Of a stretch of 64,000 bases of DNA, positions 44,432 through 54,700 are shown piece by piece. The position numbers and the translations under genes were made by a program. The notes beneath the pieces are model-generated. The model did not search any database. It was not told the origin of the DNA and saw only the letters and a list, made by a program, of their open reading frames with translations. Origin of the DNA: Saccharothrix sp. (lineage in GTDB: Bacteria > Actinomycetota > Actinomycetes > Mycobacteriales > Pseudonocardiaceae); contig NZ_JAPSLK010000020.1 in NCBI RefSeq assembly GCF_031180885.1, positions 1 through 64,000 on the forward strand. Direction: 5' to 3'. Every line of letters starts with the position of its first letter. The stretch's first letter is position 1.

Positions 44432-45968
44432 TGTCGCCATCATCGTGCTGTTCCTGGTGGGGATGCCGCTGCTGGGGGTGTGGATCGGCGGCCGGCAGCG
44501 CTCCGCCACGGACTACTTCGTCAGCGAGCGGCGCATCTCGTGGTGGGTCGTGTGCGTGTCGGTGGTGTCCGCGGAGACGTCCACGCTGACCGTGCTGTCC
44601 GTGCCGACGGTCGCCTACGGCGGGACGATGACGTTCCTGTCGCTGGCGATCGGCTACCTGCTCGGCCGGATCGTGGTGTCGTTCGTGCTGCTGCCCAAGT
44701 ACATCGCGGGCAACCTGATCACCGCGTACGGGTTCCTGGGCAAGCGGTTCGGCGGCGGGTTGCAGTCCACGGCGTCGGTGACGTTCCTGGTGACCCGGCT
44801 GCTCGCGGACGGCCTGCGGCTGTTCGCCACCGCGATCCCGGTGAAGGTCGTGCTCGCGGCGTACGGGGTCAACGCGTCCTACTGGGCGATCGTCATCGTG
44901 TTGGGCATCGCGATGGTCGTCTACAGCTTCCTCGGCGGCGTGCGGGCCGTGGTGTGGGTCGACGCCATCCAGATGCTCTGGTACGTCCTCGGCGCGGTCG
45001 CGGTGATCGTGGTGCTGTCCGGCAAGCTGCCCGACGGCTGGTTCTCGGCGGCGGCCGACGCGGGCAAGTTCCAGGTCCTCGACTTCGCCGCCAGCCCGTT
45101 CACCTCGGCCTACGCGATCCCGACCGCGTTCATCGGCGGCGCGGTGCTGTCGATGGCCTCGCACGGCGCGGACCAGCTGATCGTGCAGCGGCTGATGGCC
45201 ACCCGGGACGTCCGGGCCTCGCAGAGGGCGCTGATCGCCAGCGGTGTGGTGGTGTTCCTCCAGTTCGCGCTGTTCCTGTTCATCGGCGTGATGCTGTGGG
45301 CGTTCTACAAGGGCGCGAACCCGGTGAAGGACCTGGGGCTGAACAACAACGACGAGCTGTTCGCGAACTTCATCGTGCGGGACATGCCGTCGGGGCTGTC
45401 CGGGTTCGTGATCGCGGGCATCCTGGCGGCGGCGCTGTCGTCGTCGCTGGGCGCGCTGGCCTCGTCCACGGTCACCGACGTGTACCAGAAGCTGGTGCGG
45501 CGGCCGATGAGCGAGGCCGAGGTGTTCCGGCAGGGCCGGATCTGGACGGTGGTCTGGGCCGGTCTGCTGATCGTGTGCGCCGGGCTGTTCGCCTCGCTGA
45601 CGCGGCGCGGCAACCCGATCGTGGAGCAGGGCCTGTCGATCGCCGGGTTCACCTACGGCGCGTTGCTGGGCGCTTTCCTGCTGGGGTTGTTGTTCCGGAA
45701 GGCCAAGCAGACCGACGCGATCGTGGCGTTCGTGACCACCGTGGTGGTGATGGCGTTCGTGATCCTGGGCGTGAAGTTCGTCGGCCCGGAGGCCGCGGCG
45801 ACGCTCGACTTCTCGGCGGCCACCGCGACCTCCAAGCCGCTGGCCTACCCCTGGTACACCCCGATGGGAGTGCTGGTGACGTTGGTCGTGGGTGGTTTGT
45901 TGTCGTTGCGGCACAAGGGTTACACGCCGCCGCAGGTGGACGAGGCGGTGAGCGCGCGGGCGGCTTAG
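44418..45968 (+). CDS. Sodium:solute symporter (SSS family)
   Basis: The 516-residue protein has about 13 membrane helices. It carries SSS marks such as GRQRSATDYFVSERRISWW, SVVSAETSTLTVLSVP (sodium-site region), SFLGGVRAVVWVDAIQM and GFVIAGILAAALSSSLGALAS. The substrate is unknown. Overlap with anmK suggests a muropeptide-derived sugar such as anhydroMurNAc, though this is inference. Start GTG 44418, with GGAGG six bases before it. It ends 4 bases into the convergent acetyltransferase gene. Confidence 0.9.
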   Translation: MRALDVAIIVLFLVGMPLLGVWIGGRQRSATDYFVSERRISWWVVCVSVVSAETSTLTVLSVPTVAYGGTMTFLSLAIGYLLGRIVVSFVLLPKYIAGNLITAYGFLGKRFGGGLQSTASVTFLVTRLLADGLRLFATAIPVKVVLAAYGVNASYWAIVIVLGIAMVVYSFLGGVRAVVWVDAIQMLWYVLGAVAVIVVLSGKLPDGWFSAAADAGKFQVLDFAASPFTSAYAIPTAFIGGAVLSMASHGADQLIVQRLMATRDVRASQRALIASGVVVFLQFALFLFIGVMLWAFYKGANPVKDLGLNNNDELFANFIVRDMPSGLSGFVIAGILAAALSSSLGALASSTVTDVYQKLVRRPMSEAEVFRQGRIWTVVWAGLLIVCAGLFASLTRRGNPIVEQGLSIAGFTYGALLGAFLLGLLFRKAKQTDAIVAFVTTVVVMAFVILGVKFVGPEAAATLDFSAATATSKPLAYPWYTPMGVLVTLVVGGLLSLRHKGYTPPQVDEAVSARAA

Positions 45969-46897
45969 GCCGCTTTGGAGCGGTAGGCCACCAGTTCGAG
46001 GTGGAGGCGGAAGCCGAGGCGGTCGAACATGCGGTGGGACGAGGTGTTGCCGGCCAGGATGGCGGCGGCGGCCTGGGGACGGGCGCCGTGGCGTTCAGCG
46101 AGCTTCCAGACGAGTTCGGTGATCAGCGCGGCGCCCACGCCCTTGCCCCGCACGTCGGGTTCCACGGCGACGAAGTCGACGTAGTACTCCCCCGGTTCCG
46201 CCTTGCCCGCGGCGTAGCCGAGGACGTTCGGGCCGTCCATGGCGACGACGACGGTGTGGTCCCGGCTGCCGTCGACCAGCGAGCGGCCGGACAGGTAGGT
46301 CTTGGGGAAACAGCGTTCGTGCAGGACGGCCACCGCCTCGTGGACGGCGGCCTCGGTCGGCAGCACGCGCATCTCGCGCGCCGGACCGGTGCGCGGGCAG
46401 CTCGCCTCGCGCAGCAGCAGGCCGCGCAGGCCGTCGCCGTCGAGGACGTGGATGCTGCTCGCCCGGCCCGCGGTGAAGCCGTGCCGCTCGGCGAACGCGG
46501 CCAGCCTGCGGTGCATGGTGTGGCCGTACACCTCGCGGTCGGCGATGCCGTCCAGCAGGGGTTGGGCGTGGGCGTAGAGGGCGTCGGAGGTCTGGTCCCA
46601 GATGCGGCTGCCCGCCGGGTGGTTGACCGGCACGTCCACGAACGGGCCGTGCAGGAACGCCCGGCCCAGCTCGGCGTCCACCTCGACGCTGAGCACGCCG
46701 CAGACGCGGCCGGAGTCGTCGGTGGCGACGACGGTGCAGGAGGGCCAGTCGGGTTCGAATTCGGCGAGTTCTTCGGTCAGCTCCCCGAGCGTCTCACCGA
46801 GGTAGCCGATGTGGTGCGCGGTGTCGGCTTGGAGCCGGACGAGCAGGGCCAGCACCGCGCCCAGGTCGTCCTGGTCGGCGAAACGGATGTCATACAT
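45965..46897 (-). CDS. GNAT-family N-acetyltransferase (two GNAT modules)
   Basis: The 310-residue protein begins MYDIRFADQDDLGAVLALLV. It seems to contain two GNAT folds: a degenerate first one (about 1-165) and a canonical second one with GYAAGKAEPGEYYVDFVAVEPDVRGKGVGAALITELVWKL, the acetyl-CoA-binding loop, and NTSSHRMFDRLGFRLHLELVAY. Substrate unknown. ATG 46897. Convergent with the symporter, with overlapping stops. Confidence 0.8.
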   Translation of the reverse strand: MYDIRFADQDDLGAVLALLVRLQADTAHHIGYLGETLGELTEELAEFEPDWPSCTVVATDDSGRVCGVLSVEVDAELGRAFLHGPFVDVPVNHPAGSRIWDQTSDALYAHAQPLLDGIADREVYGHTMHRRLAAFAERHGFTAGRASSIHVLDGDGLRGLLLREASCPRTGPAREMRVLPTEAAVHEAVAVLHERCFPKTYLSGRSLVDGSRDHTVVVAMDGPNVLGYAAGKAEPGEYYVDFVAVEPDVRGKGVGAALITELVWKLAERHGARPQAAAAILAGNTSSHRMFDRLGFRLHLELVAYRSKAA

Positions 46898-47198
46898 GCC
46901 CGGAATAGTCACTCGCCGGTGCGACGAACGCGAGGGAGTTTTCGGACGTGGGCGCGGGTGACTTGACGCGGGCCGGTCGAGCCGTCGGACGGGCCCGGTG
47001 ACCGGGGTGTCGCGGCGGCTGTTCCCGGGTTCCCGGTTCACCGATCCGGGGCAGACCCGGCGACCGGGAGGCAGCCGCTCGGCGACCTGCCGCGGCGCGG
47101 GAAGTGGCGCTGGCACTCGGCGCCGTTGGCCTGATCGACGAGCGGCGGGGCGCGGAGCGGTTCACGATGGGTACCGCAACACCTCCTGGGGAGGCGTC
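46898..47198. other. Divergent intergenic region (GNAT / HxlR)
   Basis: This 301-base stretch separates the divergent acetyltransferase and HxlR genes and must hold their promoters. A short Ala/Val-rich coding-like run lies around 47100-47165, but I cannot tie it to a family and see no start or stop that makes it a gene. No clear palindrome or repeat. Confidence 0.4.
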
Positions 47199-47648
47199 AT
47201 GGCGGTGCGGCGCGTGCGTTTCGAGGAAGCCGGGTGCCCGGTCTCGCGGTCGGTGGACGCCGTCGGCGACTGGTGGTCGCTGCTGATCGTCCGGGACGCG
47301 TTCGACGGCCTGCGCAGGCTGAGCGACTTCCAGCGCAGCCTGGGTGTGGCCAAGAACATGCTCAGCGCCCGGCTGCGGGAGTTGGTGGCCCACGGGGTGC
47401 TCATGTCCGTCCCGTCGCCGGACGGTGGTTTCCAGCGCGAGTACGTCCTGACCGCGAAGGGCCGTGACCTCTTCCCGGTGATCGTGGCGCTGCGCCAATG
47501 GGGTGAACGCCACTGCTTCGTGCCGGGCGAGCCGCACACCACCCTGGTGGACCGCGTCACCGGCAGACCTGTGGCGATGTTGGAGGTGCGCGCGGAGTCG
47601 GGCGCGGTGCTCGGACCGGACGACACCGTTGTCACCGGGGTGTCCTGA
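47199..47648 (+). CDS. HxlR-family transcriptional regulator
   Basis: The 149-residue protein has the HxlR pattern CPVSRSVDAVGDWWSLLIVRDAFDGLRRLSDFQRSLGVAKNMLSARLRELVAHGVL (winged helix with the upstream Cys) and a YVLTAKGRDLFPVIVALRQWGERH wing-helix end. Cys-containing HxlR proteins often sense aldehydes or redox stress. ATG 47199 has GGGGAGGCGTC in front. The target is unknown; the divergent acetyltransferase is a candidate. Confidence 0.88.
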   Translation: MAVRRVRFEEAGCPVSRSVDAVGDWWSLLIVRDAFDGLRRLSDFQRSLGVAKNMLSARLRELVAHGVLMSVPSPDGGFQREYVLTAKGRDLFPVIVALRQWGERHCFVPGEPHTTLVDRVTGRPVAMLEVRAESGAVLGPDDTVVTGVS

Positions 47649-47697
47649 CGCGACGCATCTCTTGCCGCCGGGCTGCGCGTGGTGGACCCTCGACTGC

Positions 47698-48036
47698 GTG
47701 AGTGAGGAAACGATCCAACTCGAACTCAACGACAGCGGGGTGGCGGTAGACCTTCCGATGCCCGCCAACCAGCGGGACGCGGTCCAGGAGGTTCCCTACC
47801 GGCCGGTGGACTTCCGGGACGACGACCTGCCCAGCGCACTCGAACGGGCCGCTTCCTGGCTCCGGCAGACCCAGGACTGGCTGGGCGAGCCGGTGGACGT
47901 CATCGCGATCCACCTGGACTACGACGACACCAAGGGTTCGCCGTACTACAACCTCAAGTTGCTCTGCAACGACGAGGACCTGGCCGGCGTCCCCAAGGTG
48001 GTCCGCGAGCACGAGGCCGGTATTACCCGCCAGTAG
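47698..48036 (+). CDS. Hypothetical acidic protein, 112 residues
   Basis: The protein SEETIQLELNDSGVAVDLPM... is acidic, with no membrane segment, and contains LERAASWLRQTQDWLGEPVDVIAIHLDYDDTKGSPYYNLKLLCND. The pattern looks like a conserved actinobacterial protein, but I do not recognise a family. GTG 47698 is preferred, as the frame upstream is the shadow of the HxlR gene. It is 14 bases before plsC. Confidence 0.6.
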   Translation: MSEETIQLELNDSGVAVDLPMPANQRDAVQEVPYRPVDFRDDDLPSALERAASWLRQTQDWLGEPVDVIAIHLDYDDTKGSPYYNLKLLCNDEDLAGVPKVVREHEAGITRQ

Positions 48037-48050
48037 CGTACCGTTGAGGT

Positions 48051-48749
48051 ATGCCAGATCGCGTGTACCCGCCGGTGATCGCCGCGGCCAAGCTCATGTT
48101 CCGCGTGCTCGACCTGCGCATCACCGTGGACGGCGCACACCACGTGCCGACCACCGGCGGGGCCGTGCTGGCGAGCAACCACGTCAGCTACCTGGACTTC
48201 ATCTTCGCGGGCTACGGCGCGCAGCCCGCGAAGAGGCTGGTCCGGTTCATGGCCAAGCACGAGGTGTTCAAGCACCGCGTGTCGGGCCCGTTGATGCGTG
48301 GCATGCACCACATCCCGGTGGACCGCGCCAACGGGCAGGAGTCGTTCCAGCAGGCGCTGGACGCGCTGCGGGCGGGTGAGGTGGTCGGGATCTTCCCGGA
48401 GGCCACCATCAGCCGGTCCTTCACGGTGAAGGACATCAAGAGCGGCGCGGTGCGGCTGGCGGCGGAGGCCGGTGTGCCGTTGGTGCCGGTCGCGGTGTGG
48501 GGCACGCAGCGGCTGTGGACCAAGGGCAAGCCGAAGAACCTGACGCAGCGGCACGTGCCGGTGACGATCATCGTGGGCGAGCCGATCGAGCCGACCACCG
48601 ATGACGCGCTGCGGAAGCGGATGCAGGAGCTGCTGGACGAGGCGCAGGCGCGGTACCCGGAGCCGGGCGAGGGCCACTGGTGGCACCCCGCCCACCTGGG
48701 CGGCACGGCCCCGACGTCGGAGGAGGCCGCCGCCCTGGACCGCCGCTAG
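48051..48749 (+). CDS. plsC: 1-acyl-sn-glycerol-3-phosphate acyltransferase
   Basis: The 232-residue PlsC-type enzyme has the catalytic NHVSYLDFIF (NHxxxxD), substrate-site region VFKHRVSGPLMRGMHHIPVDR, the GIFPEATIS motif and VPVAVWGTQRLW. It transfers an acyl chain to lysophosphatidate in phospholipid synthesis. Actinomycetes hold several paralogues, so the specific role is uncertain. ATG 48051. It stops 12 bases before the convergent NACHT gene. Confidence 0.88.
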   Translation: MPDRVYPPVIAAAKLMFRVLDLRITVDGAHHVPTTGGAVLASNHVSYLDFIFAGYGAQPAKRLVRFMAKHEVFKHRVSGPLMRGMHHIPVDRANGQESFQQALDALRAGEVVGIFPEATISRSFTVKDIKSGAVRLAAEAGVPLVPVAVWGTQRLWTKGKPKNLTQRHVPVTIIVGEPIEPTTDDALRKRMQELLDEAQARYPEPGEGHWWHPAHLGGTAPTSEEAAALDRR

Positions 48750-48761
48750 CGGCGAGGCCGC

Positions 48762-51677
48762 TCAGGACACGCCCTGCCCTTCGCTTTTCCACACCGTCGT
48801 GTCGGCGGCCGCCCAGCCGTCGAGGAAGTCCCTGGCCGACTCGGCGGGGACGGCGGCCGAAGCCCACTCGTAGAGCAGCGAGCGGGACGAGCGGTCGTTG
48901 TGCCACAGCTCCGCCAGCTCCACGCACCCGGCCATGACGTACGCCAGGCCCTCGCGGCACTCCGGCGGGTAGCCCGACGCGCGACGCAGCACCGCCTCGA
49001 CGCTGCGCTCGACCCCCCACGAGCCGGTGCCCGCACGGCTGGGCACCAGCAGGTTGTCGAAGCTCGGACCGTGCCGCCGCACGCCGGTCGTGAGCGCGCG
49101 CAGCAGGTTCCCCACCGCCGCCATCGGCGCGGTGCGCCGGTCCGGCGAGGCCAGCGTCTCCACCACCCAGATCGCGGACGAGCCCGGCCCCAGCGACGGG
49201 ATCAACTGGTCGAAGCACTGGAAGAGGCTGGTGTAGGCGTCGCGCAGCCGCCACTCGGAGCCGGCGGCGAAGTCGTCGCCGGTCACCGCGCCCGCCTGGC
49301 ACCGGATCGCGAAGCCCAGCTCGCCCCGGTCCGCCGTCAGCCGCTCGACGTGGGGCATCAGCTTGCGGACCACCCCTCGCAGCGTCCGCACGGCGCCGGG
49401 GCTCAGGCCGTCCTCCACGGAGTTCGCCAGGTAGCCGGCGTGGATCGCGAACCACAGGTGGACCAGTTCGTCGTCGGTCACCCCGTCGTCGACGGTGCCG
49501 CGGACCAGGTCGCCCAGCACTTCGACGACCACCTCCCGGTGGTGGTAGGTGGACTCCAGCAGCACGCTCATGGCGCCCACCCGGCCCTGCGGCACCTGGC
49601 GCACGACCTCGCCGAGCAGCCGCTCGACCGCCGCCCGGCTGAGCGGGATGCAGTCCGACATCTTCGCGACGTACCGCAGCACCGACTCCCGGAACAGCGC
49701 CCGCCGCGCGAGCTGCTCCCGGAACCGGCCGACGTCAGTGGTCAAGGCCGGTGGCGGGTGGTCGTCGTTCATCCTGGACAGCATCTCCAGCAGCACCTCC
49801 GAGCCGCCCGCGCGGTTGCCCATGTTGTGCAGCGACACGCAGATCTGCGAATACACCTCCGCCCGACCGGCCACCGCGTGCGGGTACAGCTCGCCGGCGA
49901 CCCGGGCGCTGTCCCCGCCGCAGTTGCGGACCAGGTACAGGGCGCTGAAGTACTCCTGGAAGCTGCCGTGCGTGAACTGGAAGACCTCTTCGTGGTGCTC
50001 GTCCAGCCCGTAGTCGGTGAAGATCCACGCCCGACCCCGGCACGTCGCCAGCAGCTCGCCGACGAACCGCCTGGCCGCCGACTCGCTGCCCTTGCCCTCC
50101 TGGAGCAGGAACGGCACCAGGTCCACCTCGATGTCCCGGGCGGTGAGCCGGGTCTTCTCGGCGGTCCGGTCGCCCAGGGCGGCGATCCGCGACAGCGCGA
50201 TCTGCACCAGCTCCAGGTCCGGTACCTCGTCGATGATGCCCCGCGTCTTGTCCCACTCGCCCAGCAGCAGTTCCACGCACCGGCTGTAGAGGCGGGCGCG
50301 GGTGCGCGGGATCGTCTTGCGGCCCCGGTAGAGCACGCAGATGAACGCCAGCAGCAGCGGGTTGGACACCAGGTCGGGCAGCGTCGCGGTCTCCGACGTG
50401 AACCGGGACACGATCTGCTCGGTGGTGCGCCGCCCGCCCAGCTCCTGGTGGCTGAACCAGTTCTCCACGTACCGGTCCACCCGGGCGCGGTCGAAGGCGC
50501 GGATGAAGTAGGCGTCGAACAGCACGGGGTCCAGGCGCGCCACCGGGTAGCCGATGATCCGCGAGGTCACCAGGATGCGCGCGAACGGGTAGGCGCGGGC
50601 GACGGACTCGATCGTCCGGGCGAACCGCACCCGGTCCTCGCCGCGCACGATCTCGTCCAGGCCGTCGAACACCAGCAGGGCCTCGCCCTCGTGCAGCAGC
50701 CGCTCCACCGAGCCGCGCGTGACGGTCGTCTGGTAGCGCCTGCCCAACTGGTCGCGCACCAGGTCCACCAGGCTGAACTCGGGTTCCGCGACGTGCCGCA
50801 GCACCACCAGGAACGGCACCATGCCACCCTCTTCGGCGGCCACCACGGCGGCCACCGTGCTGGCGGTGGACTTGCCCGCGCCGGGGTCGCCGAGCAGGAC
50901 GGTCCGACCGACCAGGTCGGGCAGGGCGGCGGTGACCACCCGGTCGGTGCGCAGCAGCAGCGTGTCGCCGTCCACCTCGCCCAGCGACGGCGGTACGAAC
51001 AGCCTGGTGTGGTCGACCATCCGCCGCGTCGACAGGTCGGGGACCTCGATCATCCGGTGCGCATCGGCGAACCGCCGACGGTAGGCGTCGATCCACCTGC
51101 GGTGGTCGTCGCGCGACTCGTGCTGGGCGACCAGCGCGGAGGTGTACTTGTCGATGGACACCAGCGTCTGGGCGACGATCGTCGACTCGGCCCACGAGAT
51201 CAGCTCCTCGGGGCTGCCTATGGAGTCGCGGAGCTTGCGGGCGACGCTGCGGCAGGATTCGAAGAGGTGGGTGACGAACGCGTCGGCGTAGGGCGCGACC
51301 TTCTCCCGGCTGGTTCCGGGCAGGTGCGGCAGGAGCAGGAGGGTGACGTTGGTCAGCACGCCGTGCCGGTGGGCGGTCTCGGCGTTCATGATCGCCACCG
51401 CGAGCGCGTGCCGGGCGCATGTGGCGAACTCGGGGGTCTTGATGAACGCGTCGACGTGCTTCTGGGTGACGCCGTGCGGCAGCCGGTCGACCAGGCTCGC
51501 CGGCCAGTAGTCGGAGTTGTGCGGACCGGACGTGCGTTCCAGCAGGGTGAGGACGTCAGCCGGGCCGTAGCCGCGTTTGGCGAGGTTGCGCTTGAACTTC
51601 CGCAGCAGCGGTTCCAGAAGGGGGCGCGACGCCTGCACCGCCGCCCTGCCTAACGCGCCTTCCACCACACCCGTCAT
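48762..51677 (-). CDS. NACHT-domain NTPase (STAND family), large
   Basis: The 971-residue protein has an all-helical N-terminus (1-240). A NACHT NTPase follows: Walker A LLGDPGAGKSTAS (about 261-273), Walker B ALLVFDGLDEIVRGEDR (about 333-349), ILVTSRIIGYPVARLD and a winged-helix-like part with FQFTHGSFQEYFSALYLV. The C-terminal 370 residues are helical, with no LRR, TPR or WD signature I can see. STAND proteins are switches that oligomerise on sensing a signal; many bacterial NACHT proteins defend against phage. ATG 51677 has GGGAGGCGCG in front. It lies 54 bases after smc, same strand, with no phage genes nearby. Confidence 0.85.
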   Translation of the reverse strand: MTGVVEGALGRAAVQASRPLLEPLLRKFKRNLAKRGYGPADVLTLLERTSGPHNSDYWPASLVDRLPHGVTQKHVDAFIKTPEFATCARHALAVAIMNAETAHRHGVLTNVTLLLLPHLPGTSREKVAPYADAFVTHLFESCRSVARKLRDSIGSPEELISWAESTIVAQTLVSIDKYTSALVAQHESRDDHRRWIDAYRRRFADAHRMIEVPDLSTRRMVDHTRLFVPPSLGEVDGDTLLLRTDRVVTAALPDLVGRTVLLGDPGAGKSTASTVAAVVAAEEGGMVPFLVVLRHVAEPEFSLVDLVRDQLGRRYQTTVTRGSVERLLHEGEALLVFDGLDEIVRGEDRVRFARTIESVARAYPFARILVTSRIIGYPVARLDPVLFDAYFIRAFDRARVDRYVENWFSHQELGGRRTTEQIVSRFTSETATLPDLVSNPLLLAFICVLYRGRKTIPRTRARLYSRCVELLLGEWDKTRGIIDEVPDLELVQIALSRIAALGDRTAEKTRLTARDIEVDLVPFLLQEGKGSESAARRFVGELLATCRGRAWIFTDYGLDEHHEEVFQFTHGSFQEYFSALYLVRNCGGDSARVAGELYPHAVAGRAEVYSQICVSLHNMGNRAGGSEVLLEMLSRMNDDHPPPALTTDVGRFREQLARRALFRESVLRYVAKMSDCIPLSRAAVERLLGEVVRQVPQGRVGAMSVLLESTYHHREVVVEVLGDLVRGTVDDGVTDDELVHLWFAIHAGYLANSVEDGLSPGAVRTLRGVVRKLMPHVERLTADRGELGFAIRCQAGAVTGDDFAAGSEWRLRDAYTSLFQCFDQLIPSLGPGSSAIWVVETLASPDRRTAPMAAVGNLLRALTTGVRRHGPSFDNLLVPSRAGTGSWGVERSVEAVLRRASGYPPECREGLAYVMAGCVELAELWHNDRSSRSLLYEWASAAVPAESARDFLDGWAAADTTVWKSEGQGVS

Positions 51678-51731
51678 CGCGCCTCCCGCCGTTTGGCAGG
51701 TCATCGCGGGACGGCGTGAGCACGTTAGCCG

Positions 51732-54700
51732 TCACCCGGCCTCGGGAGTCGCGGGCTCGGCCGGTGCGGGGGCCGGTGCTTCCGCCTTGCCGGGCTTGAG
51801 GTCTTCGCGGCCCCGAAGTCGCTGGGAGATCACCTGGCTGATGCCGTCGCCGCGCATGGACACGCCGTACAGGGCGTCCGCGATCTCCATCGTCGGCTTC
51901 TGGTGCGTGATGATCAACAGCTGCGACCGTTCCCGGAGCTGCTCGAACAGCCCGATCAGCCGGTGCAGGTTGGTGTCGTCGAGGGCCGCCTCGACCTCGT
52001 CCATCACGTAGAACGGCGAGGGCCGCGCCCGGAAGATCGCGACCAGCATCGCCACCGCCGCCAACGACTTCTCGCCGCCCGACAGCAGCGACAGGCGCTT
52101 GACCTTCTTGCCCGGCGGCCGGGCTTCCAGCTCGATGCCGGTGGTCAGCATGTCCTCCGGCTCGGTCAGCACCAGCCGGCCCTCGCCGCCGGGGAACAGG
52201 ACCTTGAAGACGACCTCGAACTCCCGGGCCACGTCCTCGTAGGCCGACGTGAAGACCTCCAGGATCTTGTCGTCGACCTCCTTCACCACGGTCAGCAGGT
52301 CGCGGCGGGTGGCCTTGATGTCCTCCAGCTGGTTGGACAGGAACTTGTACCGCTCCTCCAGCGCCGCGAACTCCTCCAGCGCCAACGGGTTCACCTTGCC
52401 CAGCAGGGACAGGTCGCGTTCGGCGCGCTTGGCCCGCCTGGCCTGGGTCTCCCGGTCGTACGGCACGGCCTGGGGCGCGGAGACCAGCTCGCCGCGTTCC
52501 TTCGCGGCCTCGTACTCGGCCAGCTCGCCGGCCGACGGCGGCACGTAGACGTCCGGGCCGTACTCGTTGACCAGGTCCTCCAGGCCGATGCCGAAGTCCT
52601 CGGCGACCTTGGTCTCCAGCTGCTCGATGCGCATCCGCTGCTCGGCCCGCAGCACCTCGTCCCGGTGGACGGCGTCGGTCAGCTTCTCCAGCTCCACCGA
52701 CATCTCCCGGACCAGGCTGCGGACCTGGGTCAGCAGGGCCTCGTGCTGGGTGCGGCGCTCCTGGGCGACGTCGCGCTCGCGCGCGGCGCGGGCCAGGGAG
52801 GTGGCGATGCGTTCCAGGGCGATCTCGCCGCCGCGCACGACCGCCTGGGCCACCACGGCGCCGCGGGCACGGGCGGCGTGGGCGCGGGCGGCGCGTTCGC
52901 GGGCTTCGCGTTCGGCGCGGGCGGCGCGGCGGAGGGCGTCGGCCTTGCCCTGGAGGGCTCGGGCGCGTTCCTCGGCGGTGCGGAGGGCCAGGCGGGCGTC
53001 CATCTCGCTCTGGCGCGCGGCGGCGAGTTCGGCGGCGGCCTCGTCGCGGTGGGAGGTGTCGGGCTCGTCGTCGAGGGGCTGCTCCTCGGCGACCAGGAGG
53101 CGTTCCTCCAGTTCGGCGAGCTTGAGCAGGTTCTCCTCGCGGGCCGCCTCGACCTTGCCGCGCTGGACGCGCACGCGCTCCACGTCGGCCTCGGCGGACC
53201 GGACCGCCGCCGCCAGCCGGTTGAGCCGCTCCGACGACCGGGCGCGGCGCACCTTGGCCTCGTTGACCTGCTCCTTCAGCGCGCCGACCTCGGCCCGCCT
53301 GGCCTGCTGCTCGGCCCGCGCGCCCTCCAGCGCGGCGGCGGCGTGCTCCAGGGCCCGCTCGGCCAGCGCCAGCTTCTCCGACGCCTCGTCCACGGCCGCC
53401 TGGACCTCGATGACGCTCTGGCTGCGCCCCGAGCCGCCCACGGCCCAGTCCGCGCCGAACACATCCCCCTCACGGGTGACGGCCCGGACGTCCGGGCGGG
53501 TTTCGACGAGACTCCGCGCGGCAGCCAGGTCGTCGACCACGGCGAGGCGGTCCAGGGCGCGGTGCACGGCCGGGCGCAGGGCCTCGGGCGCGTGCACCAG
53601 GTCCACCGCCCACCGGGCACCAAAAGGCAGTGCGGGCCAGCCGGAACGGTCGATGTGACCACCGCCGCCCACCAGGAGGCCCGCACGGCCGGCGTCCTGG
53701 GCCTTCAGCAGTTCGAGAGCGGCCAACGCGTCCGGGCCGGACTCCACGGCGACCGCGTCCGCGACCGGGCCGAGAGCGGCGGCCAGCGCCACCTCGTGAC
53801 CCGGCTCCACGGTCAGCAGCGCCGCCACCGAGCCCAGCAGGCCCGGCAGCCGGGACGCCAGCAGCGCACCCGCCCCGTCCTTGCGGGTCAGCCCCAGGGA
53901 CAGGGCGTCCACCCGGGCCTTCCACGACGCGATGTCCCGCTCCGCCGTCCGCTCGGCCTTGACCAGTTCCTCGACCCGGCGGCGGGCGGCTTCGTCGGCC
54001 TCCACGGCCTGCTTGTGCCGCTCGTCGAGGCCGGCGTCGTCCTCGTCCTCGGTGCCGGTGACCTCGCGGCCCTCGGCCAGCTCCTGCGCGGCGACCGCCA
54101 GCCGCTCCTCGGCCTCGGCCAGGGTCACCGACAGCCGCTCGATCTCCTCGGCCGTCGCGGACGTCTTCGACCGCAGCGCCTCGACCTGCCCGGACAGCCG
54201 GGCCAGGCCCTCCCGCCGGTCGGCGATCGCGCGCACGGCCGCCAGGTGCGCCTTCTCCGCGGCCTGCACCATCCGTTCCAGCTCGGCGCGGGTCTCCACG
54301 GCCTCGGCGAGGCCGATCCGGGCCTCCGTCACGCCCTCCTGGAGTTCCTGCTCCAGCAACGCCGTCTGCTCGGCCTCGGCCTCCAGCTCGTCCGGGTCGC
54401 GCCCGCCGCGCGGGGCCTCCACGGACGCCGACAGGTGGCGCTCGCGTTCGACGGCCAGCCGCACGGTGCCGCGCAGCCGCTCCTCCAGCGCGGACAGCCG
54501 GTACCAGGTGTCCTGGGCCTGCTGGAGCTTCGGCGCGTCCGCCGCGACCAGGTCCTCCAGCTCGTTCTGCTGGAACTGGGCCTGCTGCAGCGACTGCTCG
54601 ACCTCGGCGCGCCGGGCGCGGGCCTTGGCCTCGTCCTGCTCCTCGCGGGCCAGCGCCTCGCGCTGGGTGACCAGGTCGTCGGCCAGCAGCCGCATCCGGG

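Noticed and set aside
47100..47165. Possible decayed gene before the HxlR regulator
   Set aside because: An Ala/Val-rich run looks coding, but it is too short, has no start and cannot be tied to a family.
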